Positions 26,423 through 34,384 of a DNA stretch of 64,000 nucleotides are shown piece by piece. The translations under genes were made by a program, and so were the position numbers. The first letter of the stretch is position 1; each line of letters opens with the position of its first letter. Below the pieces are notes generated by a model. It worked only from the letters and a program-made list of their open reading frames with translations, made no database searches and was not told the DNA's origin. Origin of the DNA: Mesolinea sp964484715 (GTDB lineage: Bacteria > Chloroflexota > Anaerolineae > Anaerolineales > Anaerolineaceae); the NCBI GenBank assembly GCA_964484715.1, contig CAZAFJ010000004.1:54587-118586 (forward strand), written 5' to 3'.

Positions 26423-27469
26423 TTAATCCTTTTTCAATAGCTTAGTTAATGCTTCATTAAATGGCGGATAGAGCACGCCATATTCGGTTACAAGTCCAGT
26501 CAAAAGACGATTTGGAGTGACATCAAAAGCAAAATTCAAGGCAGTCGCCCCGTTAGGCACTACGATGTCCCCATTGAGGGTAATGTCCAAAACTTCACGG
26601 TCGTCACGTTGCTCAATTTCAATATCCCTACCTTGAGACATATTAAGGTCAACTGTGCTGGTAGGGAAAACGGAATAGACCGGCACTTTGTTATCGTTTG
26701 CAGCTAAAGCCAACATGTAACTACCAATCTTGTTGGCAACATCGCCATTCATCGCCACCCGATCCGCACCATAAAAGACCTTGTCCACCATGCCCGCTTG
26801 CATCAGATGCCCGGACGAGGAGTCAGTAATGATGTCATAGGGGATGCCATATTGGCTCAGTTCCCAAGCGGTCAGACGGGAACCTTGCAAACGCGGACGG
26901 GTTTCATCGACATAAACATGGATTTTCTTGCCCTGTTCATGGGCCATTCGGATAACACCCAAAGCCGTGCCATAATCAACTGTTGCCAATGCACCTGTGT
27001 TGCAGTGATGCACAATGCGGTCACCGTCGTTAATCAGCTCAGCGCCATGGCGCGCCATAGCCATATTGATTTGGACATCTTCTTCAGCCAACTGATGTGC
27101 GAAAGACAACAAAGTCGCTTTCAGATCATCCACATGACCCTCAAAACCATCGACAATGGCTAAGCATCGGTCGAGCATATTCCATAGATTAACCGCGGTA
27201 GGTCGCGCCGCACCAATTTCCTGAGCAATGTTTTTTAATTGGGTCTGGAGAGTTGGTAAATCTTTTTCAGTTGAACGCAATGCCGCCAAAGACATGCCAT
27301 AAGCGGCCGTCACACCAATCGCCGGCGCACCACGCACCGTCATATGCTTGATAGCACGAATGACATCTTTATAGCTATATAAGGCAACAGTCAGATACTC
27401 TACAGGTAAACTGTTCTGATCAATAATCTCAACAGATTGCTGCTTTTCATTCCAAACGATTGTTCTCAT
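26423..27469 (-). CDS. mtnA: Methylthioribose-1-phosphate isomerase
   Basis: 348 residues, standard MtnA length. RGAPAIGVTAAYGMSLA at about 44-60, VHHCNTGALATVDYGTALG near 153-171 with the catalytic Cys, and FYGADRVAMNGDVANKIGSY near 232-251 with the catalytic Asp are intact. It converts 5-methylthioribose 1-phosphate to the ribulose form in methionine salvage, and related enzymes act on deoxyribose 1-phosphate. No other mtn genes are nearby. It leads the SAM by-product operon. A hairpin with a T run sits only 11 bp before its start. Confidence 0.95.
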   Translation of the reverse strand: MRTIVWNEKQQSVEIIDQNSLPVEYLTVALYSYKDVIRAIKHMTVRGAPAIGVTAAYGMSLAALRSTEKDLPTLQTQLKNIAQEIGAARPTAVNLWNMLDRCLAIVDGFEGHVDDLKATLLSFAHQLAEEDVQINMAMARHGAELINDGDRIVHHCNTGALATVDYGTALGVIRMAHEQGKKIHVYVDETRPRLQGSRLTAWELSQYGIPYDIITDSSSGHLMQAGMVDKVFYGADRVAMNGDVANKIGSYMLALAANDNKVPVYSVFPTSTVDLNMSQGRDIEIEQRDDREVLDITLNGDIVVPNGATALNFAFDVTPNRLLTGLVTEYGVLYPPFNEALTKLLKKD

Positions 27470-27480
27470 AGGTCCTTCAT

Positions 27481-27503
27481 AAAAAGGACGCCCTGTAGGC
27501 GTC
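27481..27503 (-). terminator. Terminator-like hairpin between yqeC and mtnA
   Basis: On the minus strand GACGCC-TACAG-GGCGTC is followed by CTTTTT, 75 bp after the yqeC stop and 11 bp before the mtnA start. It either ends the yqeBC transcript or acts as an attenuator in an mtnA leader. Confidence 0.75.
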
Positions 27504-27577
27504 TCTTTGAATACTCAGTTTATCACATTCCAAAACGCTTAGCAAAACTTTTAGCGGCTAAATCTACGTTAAACGAT

Positions 27578-28318
27578 TTAATATAAACCTAAAAGCCAGC
27601 CCTCGTGTAAGGAACCAATATAGGCATCATGGAAATGACGAATAAGGTATGAGCGGAACATCGCCAATTCACTGTCATTGAGTGGTACCAAGTCGGCATG
27701 ATTCAAGATGACGGTCTTTTTTGTCGCTTCCGGTATGCCCTTTAAACCACCCATCGGATTTACCAGCATACGCGCAATGCTTTCAAGCGAAACGGGCTTA
27801 TTTTGTTCATGTCCACTCAGTTCAGAATACAAGGCAGGCCGAAACACATTTCCTTCATCGAGGATATTACCCACAGCGCCAAGTCCTGCAATCACAATCA
27901 CTTGGTCCACAAATTCAGGGATGATGGGTTCATCTTCACCTGGTGCTTTTAAGGGCAGGGTCTTAGCACCGTCAGCTTCAATAAGCAAAGGTCGGCTTAA
28001 GACCGCGCAAATGTTACGTAAGCGAGAAATTTTATAATCATCCAAGCCTTGCCAACGTGTACCATTCGCAATCAAATCATCTGTAACTAAGGTAACTTTT
28101 TCATCGCCAAAGTCACTGCCTTCGGGCAATTTCCCTTTCAAGTTAACATGTTTGTCCGCCAAAGAGGCTTGTTCAACGCCCAATTTTGTCGTTGTGGTCA
28201 AAACAGAAGGAAAGCCAAACTCCCTGGCAAGGTTAAACATAGCCGTGGTTTTTCCACCTGCGCCAACAAAGGCGACCACTGACTTTTTTCCTATGCGCAA
28301 TGCTTCATTAATTTTCAT
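27578..28318 (-). CDS. yqeC: Selenium-dependent hydroxylase accessory protein YqeC
   Basis: 246 residues from ATG 28318 (MKINEALRIGKK), which has GGAG upstream; an in-frame ATG five codons earlier is less well placed. The P-loop is FVGAGGKTTAMFNLA at about 17-31, followed by PSVLTTTTKLG, and LLIEADGAKTLPLKAPGEDEP near 107-127, the hallmarks of the YqeC (TIGR03172) family. These are assigned to maturation of selenium-dependent molybdenum hydroxylases such as xanthine dehydrogenases, probably in nucleotide-driven cofactor handling. It starts 2 bp after the yqeB stop. No hydroxylase gene is in this window. Confidence 0.9.
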   Translation of the reverse strand: MKINEALRIGKKSVVAFVGAGGKTTAMFNLAREFGFPSVLTTTTKLGVEQASLADKHVNLKGKLPEGSDFGDEKVTLVTDDLIANGTRWQGLDDYKISRLRNICAVLSRPLLIEADGAKTLPLKAPGEDEPIIPEFVDQVIVIAGLGAVGNILDEGNVFRPALYSELSGHEQNKPVSLESIARMLVNPMGGLKGIPEATKKTVILNHADLVPLNDSELAMFRSYLIRHFHDAYIGSLHEGWLLGLY

Positions 28319-28320
28319 GC

Positions 28321-29124
28321 TTACTCCAAACAATTCGTATATATCGTTTCCAATACTTGCGATACTGAATAACCTATTATTATAGCCTTATCTGATATTT
28401 TATAACAGAGTTCTTTTTCTCCACGTGGATCAATATCAGCTATTTTAATACCCTGCTTAACCCAAACATTTTCCCGTATCAAACCCCGCAATACGCCATC
28501 AATCCTGGCAAGAACTGGCTGGTCTCCGACCTCAGCGATTAACTCACCTTTCTTGACCGTATCGCAAATCTGAACCTTATGGCTTACATAACCCGAACAA
28601 GGCGCGTAACACACCCTTTCATAGTCAACACCATTGACCATCGCCGGTCGTCCTGTATCGGCCTCAGGTTTGCCTCTCCAAATCGCTTTGCCCAAATCAG
28701 GGCCTCGGTTGGTTTCAATCGCTACAAGACAATTAACACCAGCTTCAAAGCCAGGGCCTAAACCTATGACATCGAGAGTGGATGGATTGTCTTCAATCAT
28801 GCTTAACTTTAGAATTCGCGCGTCCACAAGCGCTAAAAAGCTCATTTCCTGGATTGTTTTTAGAAATGGATCTACCAAAACAGCGACCTCACCCGCTTCC
28901 CAAGTTTCTTCTATTCCAAGCTTGTCTTCAACTAATCGAGCGCGGATGTCTTCAACAACAACCTTACCCTCATAAACCGCTTCACAAAAAGCAACTTTTC
29001 GCCGTACAGCCAAGGGTTCTGCCAGCTCACAAACCAGCACCTGCCACCCAGCGCGATGCAAGCAAGCCACCACACCACTGGCTAGATCACCGCCGCCACG
29101 AACCAAAACGCGTTTACTGGTCAT
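28321..29124 (-). CDS. yqeB: Selenium-dependent molybdenum hydroxylase accessory protein YqeB
   Basis: 267 residues of the EF2563/YqeB type (TIGR03309). The N-terminal Rossmann-like start is RVLVRGGGDLASGVVACLHRAG at about 4-25, followed by LAVRRKVAFCEAVYEG. The middle holds VIGLGPGFEAGVNCLVAIETNRGPDLG, and a C-terminal biotinyl/barrel-like part has GYVSHKVQICDTVKKGELIAEVGD. The family co-occurs with selenium-dependent molybdenum hydroxylases. The start has no ribosome site; a TATAAT element on the minus strand ends eight bases upstream, so the mRNA may be leaderless. It is transcribed divergently from rpmF, with yqeC downstream. Confidence 0.88.
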   Translation of the reverse strand: MTSKRVLVRGGGDLASGVVACLHRAGWQVLVCELAEPLAVRRKVAFCEAVYEGKVVVEDIRARLVEDKLGIEETWEAGEVAVLVDPFLKTIQEMSFLALVDARILKLSMIEDNPSTLDVIGLGPGFEAGVNCLVAIETNRGPDLGKAIWRGKPEADTGRPAMVNGVDYERVCYAPCSGYVSHKVQICDTVKKGELIAEVGDQPVLARIDGVLRGLIRENVWVKQGIKIADIDPRGEKELCYKISDKAIIIGYSVSQVLETIYTNCLE

Positions 29125-29131
29125 GGCAAAA

Positions 29132-29137
29132 ATTATA
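29132..29137 (-). promoter_or_regulatory. -10 element for yqeB, suggesting a leaderless mRNA
   Basis: TATAAT on the minus strand, 7 bp upstream of the yqeB ATG (29122-29124). Transcription starting 6-8 nt downstream would begin at or next to the A of ATG. No good -35 is seen. Confidence 0.5.
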
Positions 29138-29267
29138 CCTTGCGGTGTAGTAAAACGACATACAATATGTCTTACATTTCATTACGATAACATTAAAAAG
29201 CCCCCTATGTTGGCGTAAAATGGCAACTTTTGACAACCTATGGCTAAAAAACAACAATTGTTTACCC

Positions 29268-29296
29268 TTGACCATTGACGGCTAATCGGGTAATAT
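29268..29296 (+). promoter_or_regulatory. rpmF promoter
   Basis: TTGACC (29268-29273), 17-bp spacer, TAATAT (29291-29296), followed about 35 bp later by the L32 start. Confidence 0.75.
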
Positions 29297-29330
29297 ACAT
29301 AGGTTAATATTTAGAAAGCAGGAGTGCAAG

Positions 29331-29516
29331 ATGACCCCATTACCTAAACAACGATCCACATCCGGACGCCGTGACCGCCGACGTTCCCATGATGCCCTTA
29401 AAGCCAACAACAACGTGAACTGCCCCAACTGTGGCGAAGCACGCTTGCCCCATCGTGTTTGCAAAAACTGTGGCCATTATCAAGGCCGTGAAGTTTTAGA
29501 AGTCGAAAAAGAATAA
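29331..29516 (+). CDS. rpmF: 50S ribosomal protein L32
   Basis: 61 residues. The PKQRSTSGRRDRRRSHDAL start and the zinc ribbon CPNC...CKNC (about 30-48, all four Cys present) mark the zinc-binding form of L32. An AGGAG-type site precedes the ATG. Monocistronic with its own promoter and terminator; yceD and plsX neighbours common in other bacteria are absent. Confidence 0.96.
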   Translation: MTPLPKQRSTSGRRDRRRSHDALKANNNVNCPNCGEARLPHRVCKNCGHYQGREVLEVEKE

Positions 29517-29537
29517 TCTTATTCCCATTAAAAAATC

Positions 29538-29567
29538 AGACCAGCGCATCAGCCCTGGTCTTTTTTT
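29538..29567 (+). terminator. rpmF terminator
   Basis: Arms AGACCAG / CTGGTCT with a 10-nt loop are followed by TTTTTT; it is placed between convergent rpmF and hflX. Confidence 0.88.
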
Positions 29568-29586
29568 GTTTCAGTTTTTAGCGTTT

Positions 29587-30900
29587 TTAGAGGCGATAAT
29601 CGTCAAAAAAACTTTTTGCTTCCTTTGGCAAGCGGCCATAAATTAAAATCCCATCTTCGCGATGTTCAACGTCGATCACATTCCCTTTCTCATGGAACAT
29701 AGACACCAGCTGACCTTCAGCATAGGGTAAAAGAACTTTGACCATCGATTGACCACTAAAGAGCACTTCAGCGATAGCTTCTTGAAGATCCTCGACACCT
29801 TCGCCAGTCCGTGCGGAAACGAAATAAGCATTACTATGCGCAAAAGAGGCTAAATCCTTACGTTCTTCCTCATCCAGCAAGTCAATTTTGTTATAGACGG
29901 CCAATATTGGCACTTCACCAGCTTCAATTTCTTTCAGAGTTTCTAAAACGGTCAGACTTTGTTCATGCAAATGTTCGTGTGAGGCATCAACAATATGCAA
30001 GAGCAAATCGGCTTCCTTGATCTCCTCCAGGGTCGCCCGAAAAGCAGCCACTAATTGGGTCGGCAGTTTTTGAATAAAGCCCACCGTATCTGACACCAAG
30101 ATTTCAGTCCCACCTGGCAATTGCAATTGTCGAATGGTTGGATCCAATGTCGCAAACAATTGGTCGGCCACATAAATTTCCGAACTGGTCATTGCGTTCA
30201 GTAAGGTCGACTTTCCAGCGTTGGTATAACCCACCAAAGCCACAATCGGGATATTCGTCTTTTTGCGTTGGGTACGGTGTCGTGAACGTCTTTCGCGGAC
30301 TTTCTCCAAGTCTTCTTCAAGTTTTGCAATGCGCTTTTGAATCTCCCGTCGATCCGTTTCGAGTTGGGTTTCACCCGGACCACGCAAACCTACGCCACCC
30401 ACACTGCCAGTACGTCCCGCGCCCCCACCAGCCTGTCGCGCCAAGTGCGTCCAGGCGCGGGTGAGTCTGGGCAATCGATACTGTAGCTGGGCCAATTCGA
30501 CTTGCAGTTTACCTTCAGAAGTCTCCGCATGAAGCGCAAAGATGTCCAAAATCAAAGCCGTACGGTCAAGCACTTTTACTTTATTGCCAAATACTTCTTC
30601 CAATTCACGTTGGTGACGTGGGGAAAGCTCATCATCAAAAAGCACGATATCAGCGCCCAATTCTTCAACCAACAATTTCAGTTCTTCAACTTTTCCCGAA
30701 CCAATGTAGGTTTTGGGATTAGGATGCAATAGGTTTTGGGTGATTTCACCTACAACCTCAATGCCTGCAGTTTCTGCCAAAAAAGCCAGCTCTTCTAAAG
30801 AACCTTCCAGACTAAGTACTGACTCGTTGTTTTTGCCGAGCCAGACGCCGACCATCACAGCTTTTTCTACAATTTCTTCAGTTAAAAATAAATCTGTCAA
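29587..30900 (-). CDS. hflX: GTPase HflX
   Basis: 437 residues. The N-terminal HflX domain carries LLHPNPKTYIGSGKVEEL and DIVLFDDELSPRHQRELE. The glycine-rich linker GGGAGRTGSVGGVGLRGPGE lies at about 154-173, followed by a long coiled coil. The GTPase domain begins at ALVGYTNAGKSTLLNAM (about 205-221), with G3 DTVGFIQKLP. HflX binds stalled or stress-damaged 70S ribosomes and splits them. The start MTDLFLTEEIVEKA is 100 bp from the divergent rpoN gene. Confidence 0.97.
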   Translation of the reverse strand: MTDLFLTEEIVEKAVMVGVWLGKNNESVLSLEGSLEELAFLAETAGIEVVGEITQNLLHPNPKTYIGSGKVEELKLLVEELGADIVLFDDELSPRHQRELEEVFGNKVKVLDRTALILDIFALHAETSEGKLQVELAQLQYRLPRLTRAWTHLARQAGGGAGRTGSVGGVGLRGPGETQLETDRREIQKRIAKLEEDLEKVRERRSRHRTQRKKTNIPIVALVGYTNAGKSTLLNAMTSSEIYVADQLFATLDPTIRQLQLPGGTEILVSDTVGFIQKLPTQLVAAFRATLEEIKEADLLLHIVDASHEHLHEQSLTVLETLKEIEAGEVPILAVYNKIDLLDEEERKDLASFAHSNAYFVSARTGEGVEDLQEAIAEVLFSGQSMVKVLLPYAEGQLVSMFHEKGNVIDVEHREDGILIYGRLPKEAKSFFDDYRL

Positions 30901-31000
30901 ATTTCATCCTTTCTTAGGGTCTATTATAGCTTATTGCAGCGCTTTTCTCTGGTATAATTCTTGCACAAACGCGACGCTCAACCGGCAGGAAGGAAAGCTC

Positions 31001-32413
31001 ATGCTACAACTCCCCTATCAACAAACGACGACCACGACCTCGGCCCATTTGGCTCAAACAATGACGCTGCTTAGCCTGAGTGCGGACGAACTTCACGAGA
31101 AAATCGAATCCGAACTTGCCTCGAATCCTGCGCTTGAATTGGTCGAAGAGCGCCGCTGTCCGATGTGCAAGCGTTTATTAGCCGCAACCGGTTCCTGCCC
31201 TGTTTGCAGCCAGCCCAAAGATTACAATTCTGACGAGCCAATTGTTTTCATTTCACCCCGGGAAGATTTTTACACTGGTTCTGGTGGCGTTTCCGAGCAA
31301 GTACCTGAAGATTATTACGCTTCGGAATCTGTCGATTTAGCCACTTACGTGCTACGTCAAATCGCTGCCGACTTGCCTGTTGAGGATCGCTTGATTACAG
31401 CTTACATTCTCAATCACCTTGATGAAGATGGCTTTCTGACGACCACAGCTTTAGAAGTCGCCCGTTATCATCATCGTTTGCCATCTGAGGTCACTAGCAT
31501 CATCGAACGCATTAAACGCTGTGACCCAATTGGCGTTGGCTCCAAAAACCCACAAGAAGCGATGTTAGCCCAAATTGACGCACTTGAAGAGACGGAACTT
31601 GTGCCAAAATTCACCCGTGAGGTCATTGAGAACTACCTGCCCAAACTGAGTCATCAAAACTTCTCAGAAATTGCTAAACAATTGGGCACCAACAGCGCTC
31701 AAATTCGATCCATTTCAAACTTTATCACCGAAAACCTCAACCCATTTCCTGCTCGCGCACACTGGGGTGATGTCCGTAACCCAAGCCCAACCGCGCCAGA
31801 CGTGTTCCACCAGCCAGATGTTCTCATCTATTATCTCAACGAAAACCCTAAAAACCCTTTGGTCGTTGAAATCATTCTACCCATTCGTGGAACATTACAG
31901 GTCAACCCCCTCTTCAAATCATCCATGAAAGAAATGGACGAAAGCAAAACTGAAGAGTGGCGCAACGATATCGAAAAAGCATCCCTGCTTATCAAATGTA
32001 TTCAGCAACGCTCGAACGCTTTGCGACTGTTACTAGAAAAATTAATGGTCTACCAAAAAGATTACATCATCTCTGGCGACAAAGCGATGAAGCCGCTCAC
32101 CCGCGCGCAACTCGCCAAGGAATTAGATGTGCATGAGTCGACCATCTCGCGTGCTGTATCGGCCAAAACCATCCAGCTGCCTAATAAGCGCATCGTCCCG
32201 ATGGCCATCTTTTTTGACCGCAGCCTGGCTTATCGTGCGGAAATCAAATCGATTATCGAGTCCGAAGACACGCCTTTCAGTGACTCTGAAATCCAGGAAA
32301 TCCTTGCTGAGCAAGGCATCAATATCGCCCGCCGCACGGTTGCCAAGTATCGCTCGATGGAAGGCATTCTTCCTGCTCATCTCCGATTAAAACACAGCCA
32401 ACAAAAGGGATAG
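31001..32413 (+). CDS. rpoN: RNA polymerase sigma-54 factor with a zinc-ribbon-like insert
   Basis: 470 residues from ATG 31001, preceded by GGAAGGAAA; longer in-frame translations cross hflX and are not credible. Region I is Gln/Leu-rich (LPYQQTTTTTSAHLAQTMTL). It is followed by LHEKIESELASNPALELVEE. A CPMC-x9-CPVC pair (Cys53, 56, 66, 69) then forms a zinc-ribbon-like insert before the acidic linker. The core-binding and DNA-binding regions follow, with HESTISRAVSAKTIQLPN and the RpoN box ARRTVAKYR near the C terminus. It directs polymerase to -24/-12 promoters and needs an AAA+ activator, which is encoded two genes downstream. A TATAAT at 30953-30958 may serve as its -10. Confidence 0.96.
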   Translation: MLQLPYQQTTTTTSAHLAQTMTLLSLSADELHEKIESELASNPALELVEERRCPMCKRLLAATGSCPVCSQPKDYNSDEPIVFISPREDFYTGSGGVSEQVPEDYYASESVDLATYVLRQIAADLPVEDRLITAYILNHLDEDGFLTTTALEVARYHHRLPSEVTSIIERIKRCDPIGVGSKNPQEAMLAQIDALEETELVPKFTREVIENYLPKLSHQNFSEIAKQLGTNSAQIRSISNFITENLNPFPARAHWGDVRNPSPTAPDVFHQPDVLIYYLNENPKNPLVVEIILPIRGTLQVNPLFKSSMKEMDESKTEEWRNDIEKASLLIKCIQQRSNALRLLLEKLMVYQKDYIISGDKAMKPLTRAQLAKELDVHESTISRAVSAKTIQLPNKRIVPMAIFFDRSLAYRAEIKSIIESEDTPFSDSEIQEILAEQGINIARRTVAKYRSMEGILPAHLRLKHSQQKG

Positions 32414-32416
32414 GTC

Positions 32417-34384
32417 GTGCAAAGTCGCTTGCCACTTCATCCATCCTATAGTGCCGACTCTAATGAGTTGGACATGCTTAAACACTCCCAAATCCTGGAG
32501 CTCATTCCGGCAGCAGCGGTTGTTTATCAACGTGATGAAGACCATCTGCACTTTGCAAACCAAAAGTTTTATCGGCTTAGCCATTTTGGTCAAGACCAGT
32601 TACTTAACATGCACCTGGCTGACCTGATGCCCTATGAAACCGACACGAATATCACTGGTCCTGAAAGCCGCGCGACGCAAATTCGTTTGGCAAATGGCGA
32701 TATCATTCATACAGCGATGCGTGTGTTTTCGCTGAACCTGAGTAACACCTTGGTTGTTTTGGCATTTTATCCTCCAGAACTCAACCAGCAGGAAGACTAT
32801 AAGTCCCCAGAGTTGAATGACACCATGCTGGATGCCTACTCGCTTTTGAGCAAACTCAACCAACAAAGCTCCATTCGCAACTTACTCATCACCACTGCGG
32901 AAATTGCTAAAAAGGTTTTAAACGCCCCAATTACGGGCCTGTATTTACCCCAGGAACCAAATGCCAGTTTTGTAAAAGTTGATTTGCCCGCTCAGTTTAA
33001 CAGCCTTACTTTGCCCAAGAAAGTTAGCGCGAGTACAGCCCAGCTCCCAAGCTTCAAAACCTTGTGGCTCGCTGATACTGCGCCAGAGCACGCCCTGCAC
33101 GAATTTACCTTAGCAAAGGATTACTACTACGCGGTAACCTTACCCATCCTCGGTGATAAGGATTGTCATGCGGTTCTTTTTGCAACCGGCCTCACGCCCA
33201 TCCCCAGCACTGAAACCATGCGTTATTTGGCCATTCTCGCCACGCACTGCGCGACCGTCTTCGCCAAATTAAATGCGCTTGAAAACGCCTCAAAACGCTT
33301 GCAAAACATGCGACATGCCGTGCAAATCAATCGCGGATTGACCGAGAACATGAGCGAGGGCTTGATTGTCCTCACCCCAGATTTACGCATCGCCGAAATG
33401 AACGCCGCAGCAGAAAACCTTTTGGGTTACGCCAGCAAAGAAGTCTTCCTGAAGGACATTGAGATGGTCTTAATCGGCAACGAGAGCCTGGTGTCCCTTT
33501 ACAAATCAGCCCAACAAGGCATCAGCACCATCGCTGGCACAGACTTAATGCTCAATGACCGGCGCGGCAATGTCTTCCCTGCCCAAATCACCTGTATTCC
33601 CATTCTGATCGAGGATGATGTTAAAAGCATTGTCATTTTGCTGCGTGATCTCAGCCAAACCGAACAGCTTCTGCAACACAGCAAACAGTTGGAGCAACGT
33701 GCCTTTTTAGGCGAAGTTTCGGCGGTTTTTGCTCACGAGGTCAAAAACCCCATCAATAGCATCTCCACCGGATTGCAATTCATGGGCATGACCATGGCAG
33801 AAGACAACCCTAACTACAAACTCGTCATGCGACTGCAACAAGATTGCCAACGCTTGACCCACCTCACCGACTCAACCCTGACTTTTGCCAAACCTGTAGA
33901 ATATCAGCTCATTCCAACCGACCTGAGTATGCTCATCGAGAGCATTTTGGAGCGTTGGGGACCGCGCATGACCCGCCTCAACATCGAATATATTTACGAA
34001 TCCAATCCCGAACACGCTATTGTTAAAGCCGATGGTCGCGCGATTGAACAAGTTTTCGTCAATCTAATCAGCAACAGCATCCAAGCAATGGACACAAACG
34101 GCGGCACCCTGAGAATTTTCATTCGTCCTGCGGAAGACAGCCAGCCACCCCAATATGAAATAACCGTGGCAGACTCTGGCCCAGGTATTCCAAGTGATAT
34201 TATTAAACATATTTTTGAGCCTTTCCAGACCACCAAAACTACCGGTACAGGACTAGGCTTAGCCATTACAAAACGCATCATTGCCGCGCACAAAGGCAAT
34301 ATATTTGTTGAAAGCTACCCAGGCGGCACAATGTTTAGCATTTTGCTGCCCATGGCGCAATTAGAGGAGAAAAATGACAAGTAG
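32417..34384 (+). CDS. Soluble PAS-GAF-PAS sensor histidine kinase (NtrB-like)
   Basis: 655 residues from a GTG 3 bp after the rpoN stop. A PAS domain lies at about 15-110 (PAAAVVYQRDEDHLHFANQKF), a GAF-like domain at about 145-285 and a second PAS at about 300-415 (LTPDLRIAEMNAAAENLLGY). The HisKA H-box is FAHEVKNPINSISTG near 437-451. The ATPase domain shows NLISNSIQAM, DSGPGIP and TTGTGLGLAITKRI. No membrane helix is seen, so it senses a cytoplasmic signal, as NtrB does. It overlaps the response regulator gene by 11 bp and is therefore its cognate kinase. The ligand is unknown. Confidence 0.92.
   Translation: MQSRLPLHPSYSADSNELDMLKHSQILELIPAAAVVYQRDEDHLHFANQKFYRLSHFGQDQLLNMHLADLMPYETDTNITGPESRATQIRLANGDIIHTAMRVFSLNLSNTLVVLAFYPPELNQQEDYKSPELNDTMLDAYSLLSKLNQQSSIRNLLITTAEIAKKVLNAPITGLYLPQEPNASFVKVDLPAQFNSLTLPKKVSASTAQLPSFKTLWLADTAPEHALHEFTLAKDYYYAVTLPILGDKDCHAVLFATGLTPIPSTETMRYLAILATHCATVFAKLNALENASKRLQNMRHAVQINRGLTENMSEGLIVLTPDLRIAEMNAAAENLLGYASKEVFLKDIEMVLIGNESLVSLYKSAQQGISTIAGTDLMLNDRRGNVFPAQITCIPILIEDDVKSIVILLRDLSQTEQLLQHSKQLEQRAFLGEVSAVFAHEVKNPINSISTGLQFMGMTMAEDNPNYKLVMRLQQDCQRLTHLTDSTLTFAKPVEYQLIPTDLSMLIESILERWGPRMTRLNIEYIYESNPEHAIVKADGRAIEQVFVNLISNSIQAMDTNGGTLRIFIRPAEDSQPPQYEITVADSGPGIPSDIIKHIFEPFQTTKTTGTGLGLAITKRIIAAHKGNIFVESYPGGTMFSILLPMAQLEEKNDK

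Noticed and set aside
30713..31000. Extended N terminus for RpoN
   Set aside because: The in-frame upstream part lies antisense to hflX and is unlike sigma-54; the ATG at 31001 has a strong ribosome site and the usual region I start.
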